A stretch of 38,507 nucleotides of DNA. Source: Chloroflexota bacterium (lineage in GTDB: Bacteria; Chloroflexota; Dormibacteria; Dormibacterales; Dormibacteraceae). Of the stretch, positions 38,498-38,507 are shown piece by piece. The stretch is from the NCBI GenBank assembly GCA_005880945.1, contig VBIU01000054.1:1-38507 (forward strand). The letters run 5' to 3'. The translations under genes were made by a program, and so were the position numbers. The notes beneath the pieces were generated by a model, which made no database searches, was not told where the DNA came from, and saw only the letters and a program-made list of their open reading frames with translations. Numbering within the stretch: position 1 is the stretch's first letter; every line of letters begins with the position of its first letter.

Positions 38498-38507
38498 CGG
38501 CTACACG

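Overview
This is a GC-rich bacterial chromosomal window packed with catabolic and transport genes. It has 36 recognisable protein genes, one of them a pseudogene and one cut by the left edge. I see no rRNA, tRNA, CRISPR, insertion sequence or prophage. Candidate phyla are soil Actinomycetota or Chloroflexota/Dormibacterota, but this is inference. It rests on high GC, many GTG starts with 4-base stop/start overlaps, a form I CO dehydrogenase, a Tat-type lipoprotein, and a split cytochrome b with a PDWY (menaquinone-type) Qo motif. No single gene fixes the phylum.

Left part (1-8752): a partial glyoxalase-fold protein, a rifampicin-monooxygenase-like flavoprotein, a SIS-domain sugar-phosphate protein and an acyl-CoA dehydrogenase with Asp in place of the usual catalytic Glu. 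Then comes a copper amine oxidase plus APC permease pair with a candidate promoter and a clear rho-independent terminator. An RBBP9/YdeN-type hydrolase pseudogene faces this pair.

Central operon (8839-15124, plus strand): cyclase/isatin-hydrolase-like protein, TPP-dependent lyase, DpgC-like cofactor-independent dioxygenase, PaaK-like CoA ligase, then cytochrome b6-like and subunit IV-like proteins. The first four fit a route in which an arylacetate is activated to its CoA thioester, oxygenated to an arylglyoxylate and decarboxylated. The amine oxidase upstream could supply arylacetaldehydes from arylethylamines. This is the best candidate for an undescribed pathway.

At 15203-15832 (minus) lies the most striking single gene: a DsbA/FrnE-type oxidoreductase whose first active-site Cys codon is an in-frame TGA. 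A perfect 8-bp stem follows, with its loop about 20 nt downstream, matching a bacterial SECIS. It is very probably a selenoprotein. It is transcribed divergently from an LctP-type lactate permease.

Middle right (17847-23607): an MDR-type oxidoreductase, an MHS-family MFS transporter with a terminator, an acidic hypothetical, an FMN-binding split-barrel protein, a small lipoprotein, and a translationally coupled MerR-like regulator plus multi-pass membrane protein.

Minus-strand aromatic operon (23664-32962): read 5' to 3', class III aminotransferase, a second PaaK-like ligase, an isochorismatase-family (RutB-like) hydrolase, a complete Liv-type ABC importer (binding protein, livG, livF, livH, livM) and protocatechuate 3,4-dioxygenase pcaH-pcaG. 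It looks like uptake and breakdown of an aromatic compound. livF and the second ligase gene have no canonical start upstream of their conserved N-termini.

Right end (33054-38497): coxM-coxS-coxL of a form I aerobic CO dehydrogenase, diagnosed by the AYRCSFR motif, followed by an XdhC-type maturation protein fused to a YHS domain and a convergent nitrilase-family amidohydrolase.
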